A model generated the notes under the pieces. The model was not told the DNA's origin. It saw only the letters and a program-made list of their open reading frames with translations, and searched no databases. From Thermoleophilia bacterium (GTDB lineage: Bacteria > Actinomycetota > Thermoleophilia > Gaiellales > Gaiellaceae), in NCBI GenBank assembly GCA_029858755.1, contig JAOUEK010000029.1:1-10099 (forward strand): a stretch of 10,099 nt of DNA, given 5' to 3'. This document shows positions 1 to 5,422 of the stretch, piece after piece. Each line of letters starts with the position of its first letter. The first letter of the stretch is position 1. Made by a program: the position numbers and the translations under genes.

Positions 1-728
1 ACTCCGGCCCCAAGACCGCAGTCGCCGAAGGCGACGGGTTCGTGGTCGGCGGCATGGCGAAGGGGGCGGGGATGATCCACCCCAGGCTGGCGACCATGCT
101 CGCCGTCCTCACCACCGACTACCCGCTCGCCGCCGGCGAGGCCGACCGCTTCCTGCGACCCGCGGTTGAGGTCAGCTTCAACCGGATCTCGGTCGACGGC
201 GACTGCTCCACCAACGACGCCGTGGTGCTGCTCGCCAACGGCGAGTCGGGCGTGGCTCGCACGGCGGCGTCGGACGAGTCCTTCGCCGCGGCGCTGACGA
301 CGGTGTGCCGCGAGCTCGCACGCATGATCGTCGCCGACGGGGAGGGCGCCACCGTCGTCCTGGAGATCTCCGTCGCGGGCGCCGCGAGCGACGAGCAGGC
401 CGATGCCATCGCCCGGCGGGTGGCCACGTCCCCGCTCGTGAAGACGGCCGCGTTCGGCCGCGACCCGAACTGGGGGCGGGTGCTGGCCGCGGCGGGCTCC
501 GCGCCGTGGAACGACGGCTTCGCCGAGCTCGACCCCGACCGGCTGAGCGTCTCCTTCGACGGCGTCACGGTCTTCGAGCGCGGCGCGCCGACCGGCCGGG
601 TGCCGCGCCTCGAGGGCACCGCCTGCCGCGTCGAGCTCGACCTCGGCCTCGGGCCCGGCACCTCCGCGTACCTCGCCTCCGATCTCACCTACGACTACGT
701 CCGCATCAACGCGGAGTACACGACGTGA
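1..728 (+). CDS. argJ: ArgJ, bifunctional ornithine acetyltransferase / N-acetylglutamate synthase (5' end missing)
   Basis: ArgJ moves the acetyl group of N2-acetylornithine onto glutamate, closing the cyclic arginine pathway in the cytoplasm; many members also make N-acetylglutamate from acetyl-CoA. The gene enters from the left edge (first full in-frame codon at position 3) and ends at TGA 726-728. Visible hallmarks are AKGAGMIHP followed by LATMLAVLTTD. In this family the precursor cuts itself before the Thr of the ATML motif, and that Thr becomes the nucleophile of the beta chain; here its codon is at 93-95, so almost all of the window's ArgJ is beta chain. The DPNWGR segment and the C-terminal YDYVRINAEYTT are also typical, so the 3' end is complete. 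The N-terminal half lies outside the window. The stop overlaps the argB start (GTGA). Whether this enzyme is bifunctional or transferase-only cannot be judged from the visible part. Confidence 0.96.
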   Translation, partial: SGPKTAVAEGDGFVVGGMAKGAGMIHPRLATMLAVLTTDYPLAAGEADRFLRPAVEVSFNRISVDGDCSTNDAVVLLANGESGVARTAASDESFAAALTTVCRELARMIVADGEGATVVLEISVAGAASDEQADAIARRVATSPLVKTAAFGRDPNWGRVLAAAGSAPWNDGFAELDPDRLSVSFDGVTVFERGAPTGRVPRLEGTACRVELDLGLGPGTSAYLASDLTYDYVRINAEYTT

Positions 729-1390
729 GAGTCGTGCTGAAGCTCGGCGGGCGGGTCGCAGCCGACGCCGCCCGGCAGGCCCGTGCGCTCCGCGGCGACG
801 GCCACGAGGTGATCGTCGTCCACGGCGCCGGCCCGCAGATCACCGAGGAGATGGAGCGCCGCGGCATCGCGCCGACGTTCGTCGGCGGCCGCCGCGTGAC
901 CACGGCGGAGGTGCTCGACGTCGTCCACGGCTCGCTGCTGGACGTGAACAGGGCGATCTGTGCCGTGCTCGGCCCGGACGCGGTCTCCCTCTCGGGGCAC
1001 GAGATCGGGCTTCGCGCCGAGCAGGTGGTCGAGCTCGGCCTCGTCGGGGATCCCGTGCCCTCGGCTCCCGAGGCCGTGCTCTCCGCCCTCGCGGCGGGAC
1101 AGATCCCGGTGGTCGCGCCGCTCGCCGCGGGCCCGCTGAACGTGAACGCCGACGAGGCGGCGACCGCGCTCGCGGTCGGGCTCGGCGCGGAGCGGATCGT
1201 CTTCGTCTCCGACGTCCCCGGCGTGTTGCTCGACGGCCACGTCGTCGCGGAGCTCCGGGCCGACGAAGCGGACGCGATGCTCGACGCCGGCGAGCTCGAG
1301 GGAGGCATCGTGCCCAAGCTCGCCGCCGCGGTGGAGGCCGCCCGTGCCGGCGTCCGCGTCTCGATCGGCGCCACGGAGGTGGTCGCGTGA
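725..1390 (+). CDS. argB: ArgB, acetylglutamate kinase (compact form)
   Basis: ArgB phosphorylates N-acetylglutamate with ATP, the second step of arginine synthesis. The GTG start at 725 overlaps the argJ stop and has GGAG at 713-716, 8 bases upstream. The 221-residue product has the amino-acid-kinase features in order: KLGG at 6-9 (catalytic Lys6), the glycine loop HGAG at 33-36 (the family usually has HGGG), GRRVT around 55-59, LNVNADEAATALA at 138-150 with Asp143, SDVPGV at 162-167, and Lys198 in GGIVPKL. It is short: E. coli ArgB has about 258 residues and arginine-inhibited forms nearer 300. It lacks the N-terminal helix of the arginine-sensitive hexamers, and about 17 residues are missing between the last helix and the final strand. 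Catalytic residues remain, so it is probably active and perhaps insensitive to arginine. The stop overlaps argD (GTGA). Confidence 0.93.
   Translation: MRVVLKLGGRVAADAARQARALRGDGHEVIVVHGAGPQITEEMERRGIAPTFVGGRRVTTAEVLDVVHGSLLDVNRAICAVLGPDAVSLSGHEIGLRAEQVVELGLVGDPVPSAPEAVLSALAAGQIPVVAPLAAGPLNVNADEAATALAVGLGAERIVFVSDVPGVLLDGHVVAELRADEADAMLDAGELEGGIVPKLAAAVEAARAGVRVSIGATEVVA
1375..1380 (+). promoter_or_regulatory. Ribosome binding site for the annotated argD start
   Basis: GGAGGT lies 6 bases before the GTG at 1387, inside the last codons of argB. It supports the GTGA-overlap start of argD. A second strong site further in (1454-1458) makes the true start uncertain. Confidence 0.7.
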
Positions 1391-2586
1391 CCACGCCCCA
1401 CCGCCCCGCGCCCGACGCCTCGCGTGACGATCAGGTGCGAGGAGCTCTCGGGGGGAGGGACCGGGTGCTGCCGACCTACGCGCGCGCCGACGTCACGATC
1501 ACCCGCGGCGAGGGCTGCCGCGTGTGGGACGACGTCGGTCGCGCGTACCTCGACTTCGTGGCCGGGATCGCCGTCGTCGGGCTCGGGCACGGGCACCCGA
1601 CCGTGACCGCCGCCGCCCGCGAGCAGCTCGACCGCCTCTGGCACGCGTCCAACCTCTACTGGACGGAGCCGATGCTCCGGCTGGCGGAGCTCCTCTCCGA
1701 TCGGCTCGGCGGCGCGCAGGCGTTCTTCTGCAACTCCGGTGCCGAGGCGAACGAGGCGGCGCTCAAGTATGCGCGCAAGGCGACGGGGCGAGCGCGGATC
1801 GTCGCGCTCGAAGGCGGCTTCCACGGGCGCACGCTCGGGGCGCTCTCGGCCACCGGTCAGCCGGGCAAGTGGGAGGGCTTCGGCCCGCTCGTCCCCGGTG
1901 TCTCCTTCGCGGCCCCGAACGACGTCGAGGCGCTGGAGCGGGCGGTCACGCCCGGCGGCGACGTGGCGCTGATCATGGTCGAGCCCGTGCTCGGGGAGGG
2001 AGGCGTGATCCCGCTCGAGTCGTCCTTCGCGGAAGCGGCGGCCGAGATCGCACGGGAGGTGGGCGCGCTCCTCTGCGTGGACGAGGTCCAGGCGGGCATG
2101 GGGCGTACCGGGACGTTCTTCGCGCACGAGGGGCTCTCGCTCGAGCCCGACCTGGTCACGCTCGCCAAGGGCCTCGGCAACGGGCTGCCGATCGGCGCTC
2201 TGCTCGTCGCCGACCGCGTCGCCGGGGGGCTCGTGCCCGGCGACCACGGCTCCACCTTCGGCGGCAACCCGGTGGCGGCCGCGGCGGCGTGCGCCGTCGT
2301 GGAGGCGATCGACGATGCCGTGCTGGCGAACGTGCGGCAGCGCAGCGCCCAGCTCGCGGACGGGTTGCGCGGGCTGTCGGCGGTGCGGGAAGTGCGTGGC
2401 CGCGGCCTGCTGCTCGGCGCGGTGCTCGACCGCGAGGTGGCGCCGCTCGTGGACGCCTGCCGGGGTGAGGGGCTGCTCGTGCTCTCGGCAGGCCCCGACG
2501 TGCTGCGGCTCACGCCGCCGCTCGTCGTCACCGCCGAGGAGGTGGACGAGGCGCTCGGGGCGCTCGCCCGGGCGCTCGGGATCTAG
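1387..2586 (+). CDS. argD: ArgD, acetylornithine aminotransferase (class III, PLP-dependent)
   Basis: ArgD transfers an amino group from glutamate to N-acetylglutamate semialdehyde to give N-acetylornithine; many homologues also serve lysine synthesis. The 399-residue product shows the class III pattern: LPTYARADV near 28-36, FCNSGAEANEAALK at 114-127 (cofactor phosphate binding), FHGRTLG at 145-151, VDEVQAGMGRTG at 231-242 with Asp232 for the pyridine nitrogen, LAKGLGNGLPIGA at 259-271 with Lys261 as the PLP Schiff-base lysine, and GSTFGGNP before the C-terminal domain. Family homology begins only near residue 28. An in-frame GTG at 1465 with its own SD would give a 373-residue protein starting exactly there, so the first 26 residues may not be translated. 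Ornithine or succinylornithine aminotransferase are alternatives by family, but argB and argR next door favour ArgD. Confidence 0.95.
   Translation: MTTPHRPAPDASRDDQVRGALGGRDRVLPTYARADVTITRGEGCRVWDDVGRAYLDFVAGIAVVGLGHGHPTVTAAAREQLDRLWHASNLYWTEPMLRLAELLSDRLGGAQAFFCNSGAEANEAALKYARKATGRARIVALEGGFHGRTLGALSATGQPGKWEGFGPLVPGVSFAAPNDVEALERAVTPGGDVALIMVEPVLGEGGVIPLESSFAEAAAEIAREVGALLCVDEVQAGMGRTGTFFAHEGLSLEPDLVTLAKGLGNGLPIGALLVADRVAGGLVPGDHGSTFGGNPVAAAAACAVVEAIDDAVLANVRQRSAQLADGLRGLSAVREVRGRGLLLGAVLDREVAPLVDACRGEGLLVLSAGPDVLRLTPPLVVTAEEVDEALGALARALGI
1454..1458 (+). promoter_or_regulatory. Alternative ribosome binding site inside argD
   Basis: GGAGG within a purine run (1451-1460) lies 6 bases before an in-frame GTG at 1465 (codon 27 of the longer reading). 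The shorter protein would start with the LPTYARAD segment where the family's homology begins. The 25 codons before it are less strict in GC3 and include AGG and CGA. Confidence 0.45.
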
Positions 2587-2595
2587 TGCATATCC

Positions 2596-2604
2596 TGCTA
2601 CCGT
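2596..2604 (+). promoter_or_regulatory. Candidate extended -10 promoter for argR
   Basis: TGCTACCGT fits an extended -10 (TGn-TAnnnT) in a short AT-richer patch between argD and argR. Its last T is 10 bases before the argR ATG, giving a predicted leader of 0-4 bases. No SD-like purine run precedes the ATG, which fits a leaderless message. I see no convincing -35. The same nine bases at the same distance from an ATG recur at 5311-5319. Confidence 0.45.
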
Positions 2605-2606
2605 TC

Positions 2607-2619
2607 CGCATACTATGAG
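2607..2619 (+). promoter_or_regulatory. Candidate ArgR operator overlapping the argR start codon
   Basis: CATACTATG (2609-2617) is a perfect 9-base palindrome with an outer C2607/G2619 pair, and it contains the argR start codon. A GCATA repeat lies exactly 20 bases upstream (2588-2592 and 2608-2612), close to the one-turn-pair spacing of tandem ARG boxes. ARG boxes of GC-rich bacteria use TGCAT/ATGCA-like half sites, so autoregulation is plausible, but the match is partial. Confidence 0.3.
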
Positions 2620-3079
2620 CCGTCGCGAGCGTCAGCAGGCGATCCTCGCGTTCGTCGAGGCACGGGCGATCTCGACCCAGGCCGAGCTCGCCGCGGCGCT
2701 CCGCGAGCAAGGCCACGACGTCGTCCAGACCACCGTCTCGCGCGACGTCGCCGAGCTCGGGCTGACGAAGGTCCGCGCCCCGTCCGGCCGGCTCGTCTAC
2801 GCCGTCCCGGGCGCCACCGACGCCGACCGCATGCACGCGATCGCGGCCGCCATGCGCCGGTACGCCACCGGCGTGGAGGCGGCGGGGCCGCTCGTGGTCG
2901 TGACCACGCCGTCCGGGTACGCCTCGGCGCTCGCCCAGGTGATCGACGAGGCGCGACACCCTGCCATCGCCGGCACGCTCGCCGGCGACAACACGATCTT
3001 CCTCGTGCCGCGGGACGGCACCACCCCCGCCGTCCTGCGCGACGAGCTCGACGGGCAGCTGTCCGGCGAGGGCGCCTGA
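2615..3079 (+). CDS. argR: ArgR, arginine repressor
   Basis: ArgR is the hexameric, arginine-responsive DNA-binding regulator of arginine metabolism. The 154-residue product has the usual length. Its N-terminal winged helix (about 1-65) includes ISTQAELAAALREQG and the recognition region VQTTVSRDVAELGLTKV (37-53). After a linker, the C-terminal oligomerisation and arginine-binding domain (about 72-150) contains GPLVVVTTPSGYASALAQ and GTLAGDNTIFLV. The family normally has GDDT, where both Asp residues contact arginine; here the second is Asn126 (codon 2990-2992). The ATG at 2615 is chosen because homology starts there and the upstream frame is argD-antiphase junk. There is no SD; a -10-like element 10 bases upstream suggests leaderless expression separate from argJBD, possibly with autoregulation through a palindrome over the start codon. 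Confidence 0.95.
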   Translation: MSRRERQQAILAFVEARAISTQAELAAALREQGHDVVQTTVSRDVAELGLTKVRAPSGRLVYAVPGATDADRMHAIAAAMRRYATGVEAAGPLVVVTTPSGYASALAQVIDEARHPAIAGTLAGDNTIFLVPRDGTTPAVLRDELDGQLSGEGA

Positions 3080-3148
3080 AGGCCCCGCTCCGCGGTCGCG
3101 GCCGCTCGTGCCCGATGCCACCTGGCCTCGCGGCGGCGGGACTGCCCC

Positions 3149-3154
3149 TACAAT
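3149..3154 (+). promoter_or_regulatory. Candidate -10 box placing the argH transcript start at its GTG
   Basis: TACAAT differs from TATAAT by one base and stands out in a GC-rich gap. Six bases separate it from the GTG at 3161, the standard distance from a -10 box to +1, so the message would begin on the start codon. No SD is present in the last 20 bases before GTG. I see no good -35. The rest of the 81-base gap (3080-3148) holds only GC-rich short self-complementary runs. Confidence 0.5.
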
Positions 3155-3160
3155 CCCGGC

Positions 3161-4405
3161 GTGAGCCTGTGGGCCGGACGCGTCGAGGGCTCCCTCGACC
3201 CAGCGGTGTGGGAGTTCCTCCGCTCGGACGACGCCGAGCTGTTGCCGTACGACTGCGAGGCCACGGCCGAGCACGCGCAGCGGCTCCGTGCAGCCGGGCT
3301 CCTGACCGAGGCGGAGCTCGCGGAGGTCGAGGCGCGCCTCGCCGAGATCGCGCAGGACCCCGCCACCTACACCGACGCCGACGAGGACGTGCACACGGCG
3401 ATCGAGCGGGCGCTCGGCGACGTCGGCCGCAAGATCCACGCGGGACGCTCCCGCAACGACCAGGTCGCCGCTGCTCTCCGCCTCTACGTGCTCGACGCCT
3501 GCGCCGAGGCACGGGAGGAGATCGACGCGCTGGCGCTCGTCGCCCTCTCCTTCGCCGAGAGCGAGGCCGACACCCTGATGCCCGGCTACACGCACCTGCA
3601 GCGCGGCCAGCCGGTGACGCTCGGCCATCACCTGCTCGCCTGGGTGGAGATGCTCGACCGTGACCGTGGCCGCTTCGCCCACGCTGCCGAGGCCGCCGCC
3701 GAGAGCCCGCTCGGCGCGGGGGCGCTCGCCGGCTCGACCCTCGGCCTGCCGCCGCCCGCCGGGCAGATGCCGAACTCGATCGACGCCGTCGCCGACCGCG
3801 ACTTCGCGCTCGACTACCTCTACGCGGCGGCCGTGCTCTTCGTGCACCTGTCGCGGATCGGCGAGGAGCTCGTGCTCTGGTCGAGCAGCGAGTTCGGCTT
3901 CGCGCGACTCCCGGAGACGGCGGCCACGGGGTCGTCGATGATGCCGCAGAAGCTCAACCCGGACGTCGCGGAGCTGATCCGCGGCAAGGCCGGCACCGCG
4001 ATCGGCCGGCTCACGGGCCTGCTCGCCACCGTGAAGGGGCTCCCGCTGGCGTACGATCGCGACCTGCAGGAGGACAAGACGCCGGTGTTCGCCACCCGGC
4101 GGGACATCCGGCTCGCCCTCCAGGCGCTCACCGTGCTCTGCAGCGGCGTCGAGGTCGACCGGGAGCGGCTCGCGGCCGCCGCCTCCGACCCGCAGCTGCT
4201 CGCCACGGACGCCGCCGAAGCGCTCGTCCGGGAGGGCACCCCGTTTCGGGAGGCGCACGAGCAGGTCGCCGCGTCCGTGCGCGACGGCTCGTTCGCGCCG
4301 GACGGGACCGCTGCCGAGAGCGTCGCCGCACGCGACGGCGTCGGCCCCGGTGGCGTCGCCGACGCGATCGCCGAGCTGCGGCGACGCTTCGGCGACAACC
4401 TCTGA
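3161..4405 (+). CDS. argH: ArgH, argininosuccinate lyase
   Basis: ArgH splits argininosuccinate into arginine and fumarate, the last step of the pathway, as a cytoplasmic homotetramer of the fumarase/aspartase superfamily. The 414-residue product starts with the typical SLWAGRVEGSLDP. It has the substrate-binding segment HAGRSRNDQV at 93-102, GYTHLQRGQPVTLGHH at 142-157 with the conserved Thr-His pair (144-145), and the superfamily signature GSSMMPQKLNPD at 257-268, whose flexible-loop serine is catalytic. AYDRDLQEDK follows. At 414 residues it is shorter than the usual 455-470. Part of the loss is around 192-205, where a loop of about ten residues before NSIDAVADRDF is absent. GTG 3161 is chosen because the conserved N-terminus begins there. 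It has no SD and probably its own promoter. No argG is seen beside it. Confidence 0.96.
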   Translation: MSLWAGRVEGSLDPAVWEFLRSDDAELLPYDCEATAEHAQRLRAAGLLTEAELAEVEARLAEIAQDPATYTDADEDVHTAIERALGDVGRKIHAGRSRNDQVAAALRLYVLDACAEAREEIDALALVALSFAESEADTLMPGYTHLQRGQPVTLGHHLLAWVEMLDRDRGRFAHAAEAAAESPLGAGALAGSTLGLPPPAGQMPNSIDAVADRDFALDYLYAAAVLFVHLSRIGEELVLWSSSEFGFARLPETAATGSSMMPQKLNPDVAELIRGKAGTAIGRLTGLLATVKGLPLAYDRDLQEDKTPVFATRRDIRLALQALTVLCSGVEVDRERLAAAASDPQLLATDAAEALVREGTPFREAHEQVAASVRDGSFAPDGTAAESVAARDGVGPGGVADAIAELRRRFGDNL

Positions 4406-4417
4406 CCCGCTCGGGGA

Positions 4418-4434
4418 CGCGCTCACCGAGCGCG
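4418..4434 (+). terminator. Stem-loop after argH, possible terminator
   Basis: CGCGCTC-ACC-GAGCGCG is a perfect 7-pair stem with a 3-base loop, 13 bases after the argH stop. No U-run follows, so it could be a weak terminator, as is common in GC-rich actinobacteria, or a 3'-end stabiliser. Confidence 0.4.
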
Positions 4435-4439
4435 GTGGA

Positions 4440-4476
4440 TGTCACGCTGGCACGCACGCTCGCAGTCGTGTGACAC
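4440..4476. repeat. Inverted repeat with internal CACGC copies upstream of the SIMPL gene
   Basis: TGTCAC (4440-4445) and GTGACA (4470-4475) are inverted arms. The right arm sits in a perfect GTGT-G-ACAC palindrome (4468-4476). Between the arms CACGC occurs at 4443, 4451 and 4455. It could be a regulator site for the downstream gene, and no known consensus is matched. The rest of the 124-base gap shows a small GGGT-GAA-ACCC hairpin (4500-4510) and the SD of the next gene, but no clear promoter. Confidence 0.25.
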
Positions 4477-4529
4477 GGGCCGCGCCGGCGGCGTAGATGG
4501 GGTGAAACCCACTCAGCGGAGGATCCACC

Positions 4530-5225
4530 ATGAAGCGCATCGTCATCGCCGCACTGCTCCTGCTCGCCGCCGCGGCATTCGCGGGCGTGCTCGGGCCCCA
4601 GGGCGCGAGCGCCGAGGAGCCGGCCGTGGCCACCACGGACACCGTGAGCGTCTCCGGCACCGGGTCGGTGAGCGCCGTCCCCGACACCGCCCAGGTCTCG
4701 GCGGGCGTCGAGACGCGCGCGGCCACCGCCCGAGCCGCGCTCGACGCCAACTCGACCGCCATGCGCAAGGTGATCGACGCTCTGCGCGCCGCCGGAGGCA
4801 AGGACGTCACGACGCAGGTCGTCTCGCTCTCCCCTCGCATGGACGACCAGGGTCGCCCGGACGGGTTCGTGGCGACGAACGTCGTCACCGCGGAGACGAG
4901 CCTCGACGACGTGGGCGCGTTGATCGACGCCGCTGTGACGGCCGGCGCGAACACGATCTGGGGCCCGTCGCTCTCTCGCAGCGACCAGGAGCAGCTGTAC
5001 CGCCAAGCGCTCGAGAAGGCGGTCGCCGACGCGAAGCGGAAGGCCGACGTGCTCGCCGCCGCCACGGGCCGCTCCGTCGGCCGCGTCGTCTCGATCGTCG
5101 AGGGCGGCGCCACCCCCGGGCCCCTCTTCGACAGGGTCGCAGGAGCTGCCGAGTCCTCGGTGCCCGTCGTCTCCGGCCCGCAGGACACGACGGCGACGGT
5201 CAGCGTCACCTACGAGCTCCGCTGA
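4530..5225 (+). CDS. Secreted SIMPL (DUF541, YggE-like) domain protein
   Basis: The 231-residue product begins with a clear signal peptide: Lys-Arg at 2-3, a hydrophobic core at about 4-21, and a likely cleavage after ASA (28|29). The mature part is a SIMPL/DUF541 domain: VSVSGTGSVSAVPDTAQVSAGVE near its start, then a helix-rich middle, the segment SRSDQEQLYRQALEKAVADAKRKADVLAAATG, and the closing strand TATVSVTYELR. E. coli YggE has been linked to oxidative-stress tolerance, other members to signalling or pore-like assemblies, but the biochemical activity is unsettled; no function is claimed here. GGAGG at 4518-4522, 7 bases before ATG, fixes the start. The gene appears monocistronic, between the stem-loop after argH and a large hairpin after its own stop, so it is probably unrelated to arginine synthesis. 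Confidence 0.88.
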   Translation: MKRIVIAALLLLAAAAFAGVLGPQGASAEEPAVATTDTVSVSGTGSVSAVPDTAQVSAGVETRAATARAALDANSTAMRKVIDALRAAGGKDVTTQVVSLSPRMDDQGRPDGFVATNVVTAETSLDDVGALIDAAVTAGANTIWGPSLSRSDQEQLYRQALEKAVADAKRKADVLAAATGRSVGRVVSIVEGGATPGPLFDRVAGAAESSVPVVSGPQDTTATVSVTYELR

Positions 5226-5244
5226 GCCGGGCGCTGCCGGCGCG

Positions 5245-5282
5245 GTCGAGGAGCCGGTCCCCACGGGGACCGTCTCCTCGAC
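5245..5282 (+). terminator. Large hairpin after the SIMPL gene, probable terminator
   Basis: Outer arms GTCGAGGAG (5245-5253) and CTCCTCGAC (5274-5282) pair perfectly over 9 bases. After a 2x2 internal loop, GGTCCC/GGGACC continues the stem around a small loop. It lies 19 bases after the stop. No U-run follows. Its place between the SIMPL stop and the next promoter-like element supports a terminator or insulator role. Confidence 0.55.
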
Positions 5283-5310
5283 GGCCGGGCTGGAATCCGC
5301 CTCTCGAGGG

Positions 5311-5319
5311 TGCTACCGT
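5311..5319 (+). promoter_or_regulatory. Candidate extended -10 promoter of the ABC/GNAT/MFS operon
   Basis: TGCTACCGT is identical to the element before argR and likewise ends 10 bases before an ATG (5330). The expected transcript start is near 5326. The -35 region is weak: TGGAAT at 5291-5296 has the right 17-base spacing but poor identity. The extended TG may compensate. Confidence 0.45.
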
Positions 5320-5329
5320 GTCGACCGCG

Positions 5330-5347
5330 ATGCGCCCTCGTAGCTAG
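5330..5347 (+). CDS. Candidate leader peptide ORF, MRPRS, before the ABC operon
   Basis: ATG 5330 followed by four sense codons and TAG (5345-5347) encodes Met-Arg-Pro-Arg-Ser. It begins about 4 bases after the predicted transcript start, so it could be translated as a leaderless ORF. Arg-Pro-Arg fits the Arg/Lys-X-Arg/Lys motif at which macrolide-bound ribosomes are known to stall; the ErmDL leader with MRLR is the classic case. It precedes competing hairpins and an efflux-type ABC operon. An in-frame GTG at 5318 would give MSTAMRPRS if transcription began further upstream. Five codons can occur by chance, so this rests on position and context. Confidence 0.35.
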   Translation: MRPRS

Positions 5348-5350
5348 GAC

Positions 5351-5386
5351 ACCCGCTGCCGGGACCCGCCTGAACGGGTCTCTTCC
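5351..5386 (+). promoter_or_regulatory. Candidate attenuator hairpins in the ABC operon leader
   Basis: GACCCG (5363-5368) pairs perfectly with CGGGTC (5375-5380) around a 6-base loop and is followed by TCTTCC, a weak pyrimidine tail. The repeat ACCCG at 5351-5355 can pair with the same CGGGT (5375-5379) instead, so the two structures exclude each other. The upstream copy starts 4 bases after the leader ORF stop, within reach of a terminating ribosome. AGGAC (5346-5350) can also pair with GTCCT (5389-5393). Confidence 0.4.
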
Positions 5387-5422
5387 GCGTCCTGGACCCA
5401 ACGAGCCTCGAGGAGCATCGGC

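Noticed and set aside
305..724. Upstream in-frame extension of argB into argJ
   Set aside because: The frame is open only as a shadow of argJ; kinase homology begins at the GTG at 725, which has its own SD.
706..2247. 513-codon antisense open frame across argB and argD
   Set aside because: It runs opposite well-conserved genes; the protein is Arg/Pro/Glu-rich without any motif. Long antisense frames are expected at this GC content because stop codons are rare in shadow frames.
3080..3148. Possible terminator hairpins between argR and argH (CCGC/GCGG and GCCGC/GCGGC)
   Set aside because: Short, overlapping GC-only pairings of the kind expected by chance here, without a U-run.
2528..4426. 632-codon antisense open frame across argR and argH
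   Set aside because: A mirror of two certain genes on the + strand, with low-complexity composition and no SD or recognisable domain.
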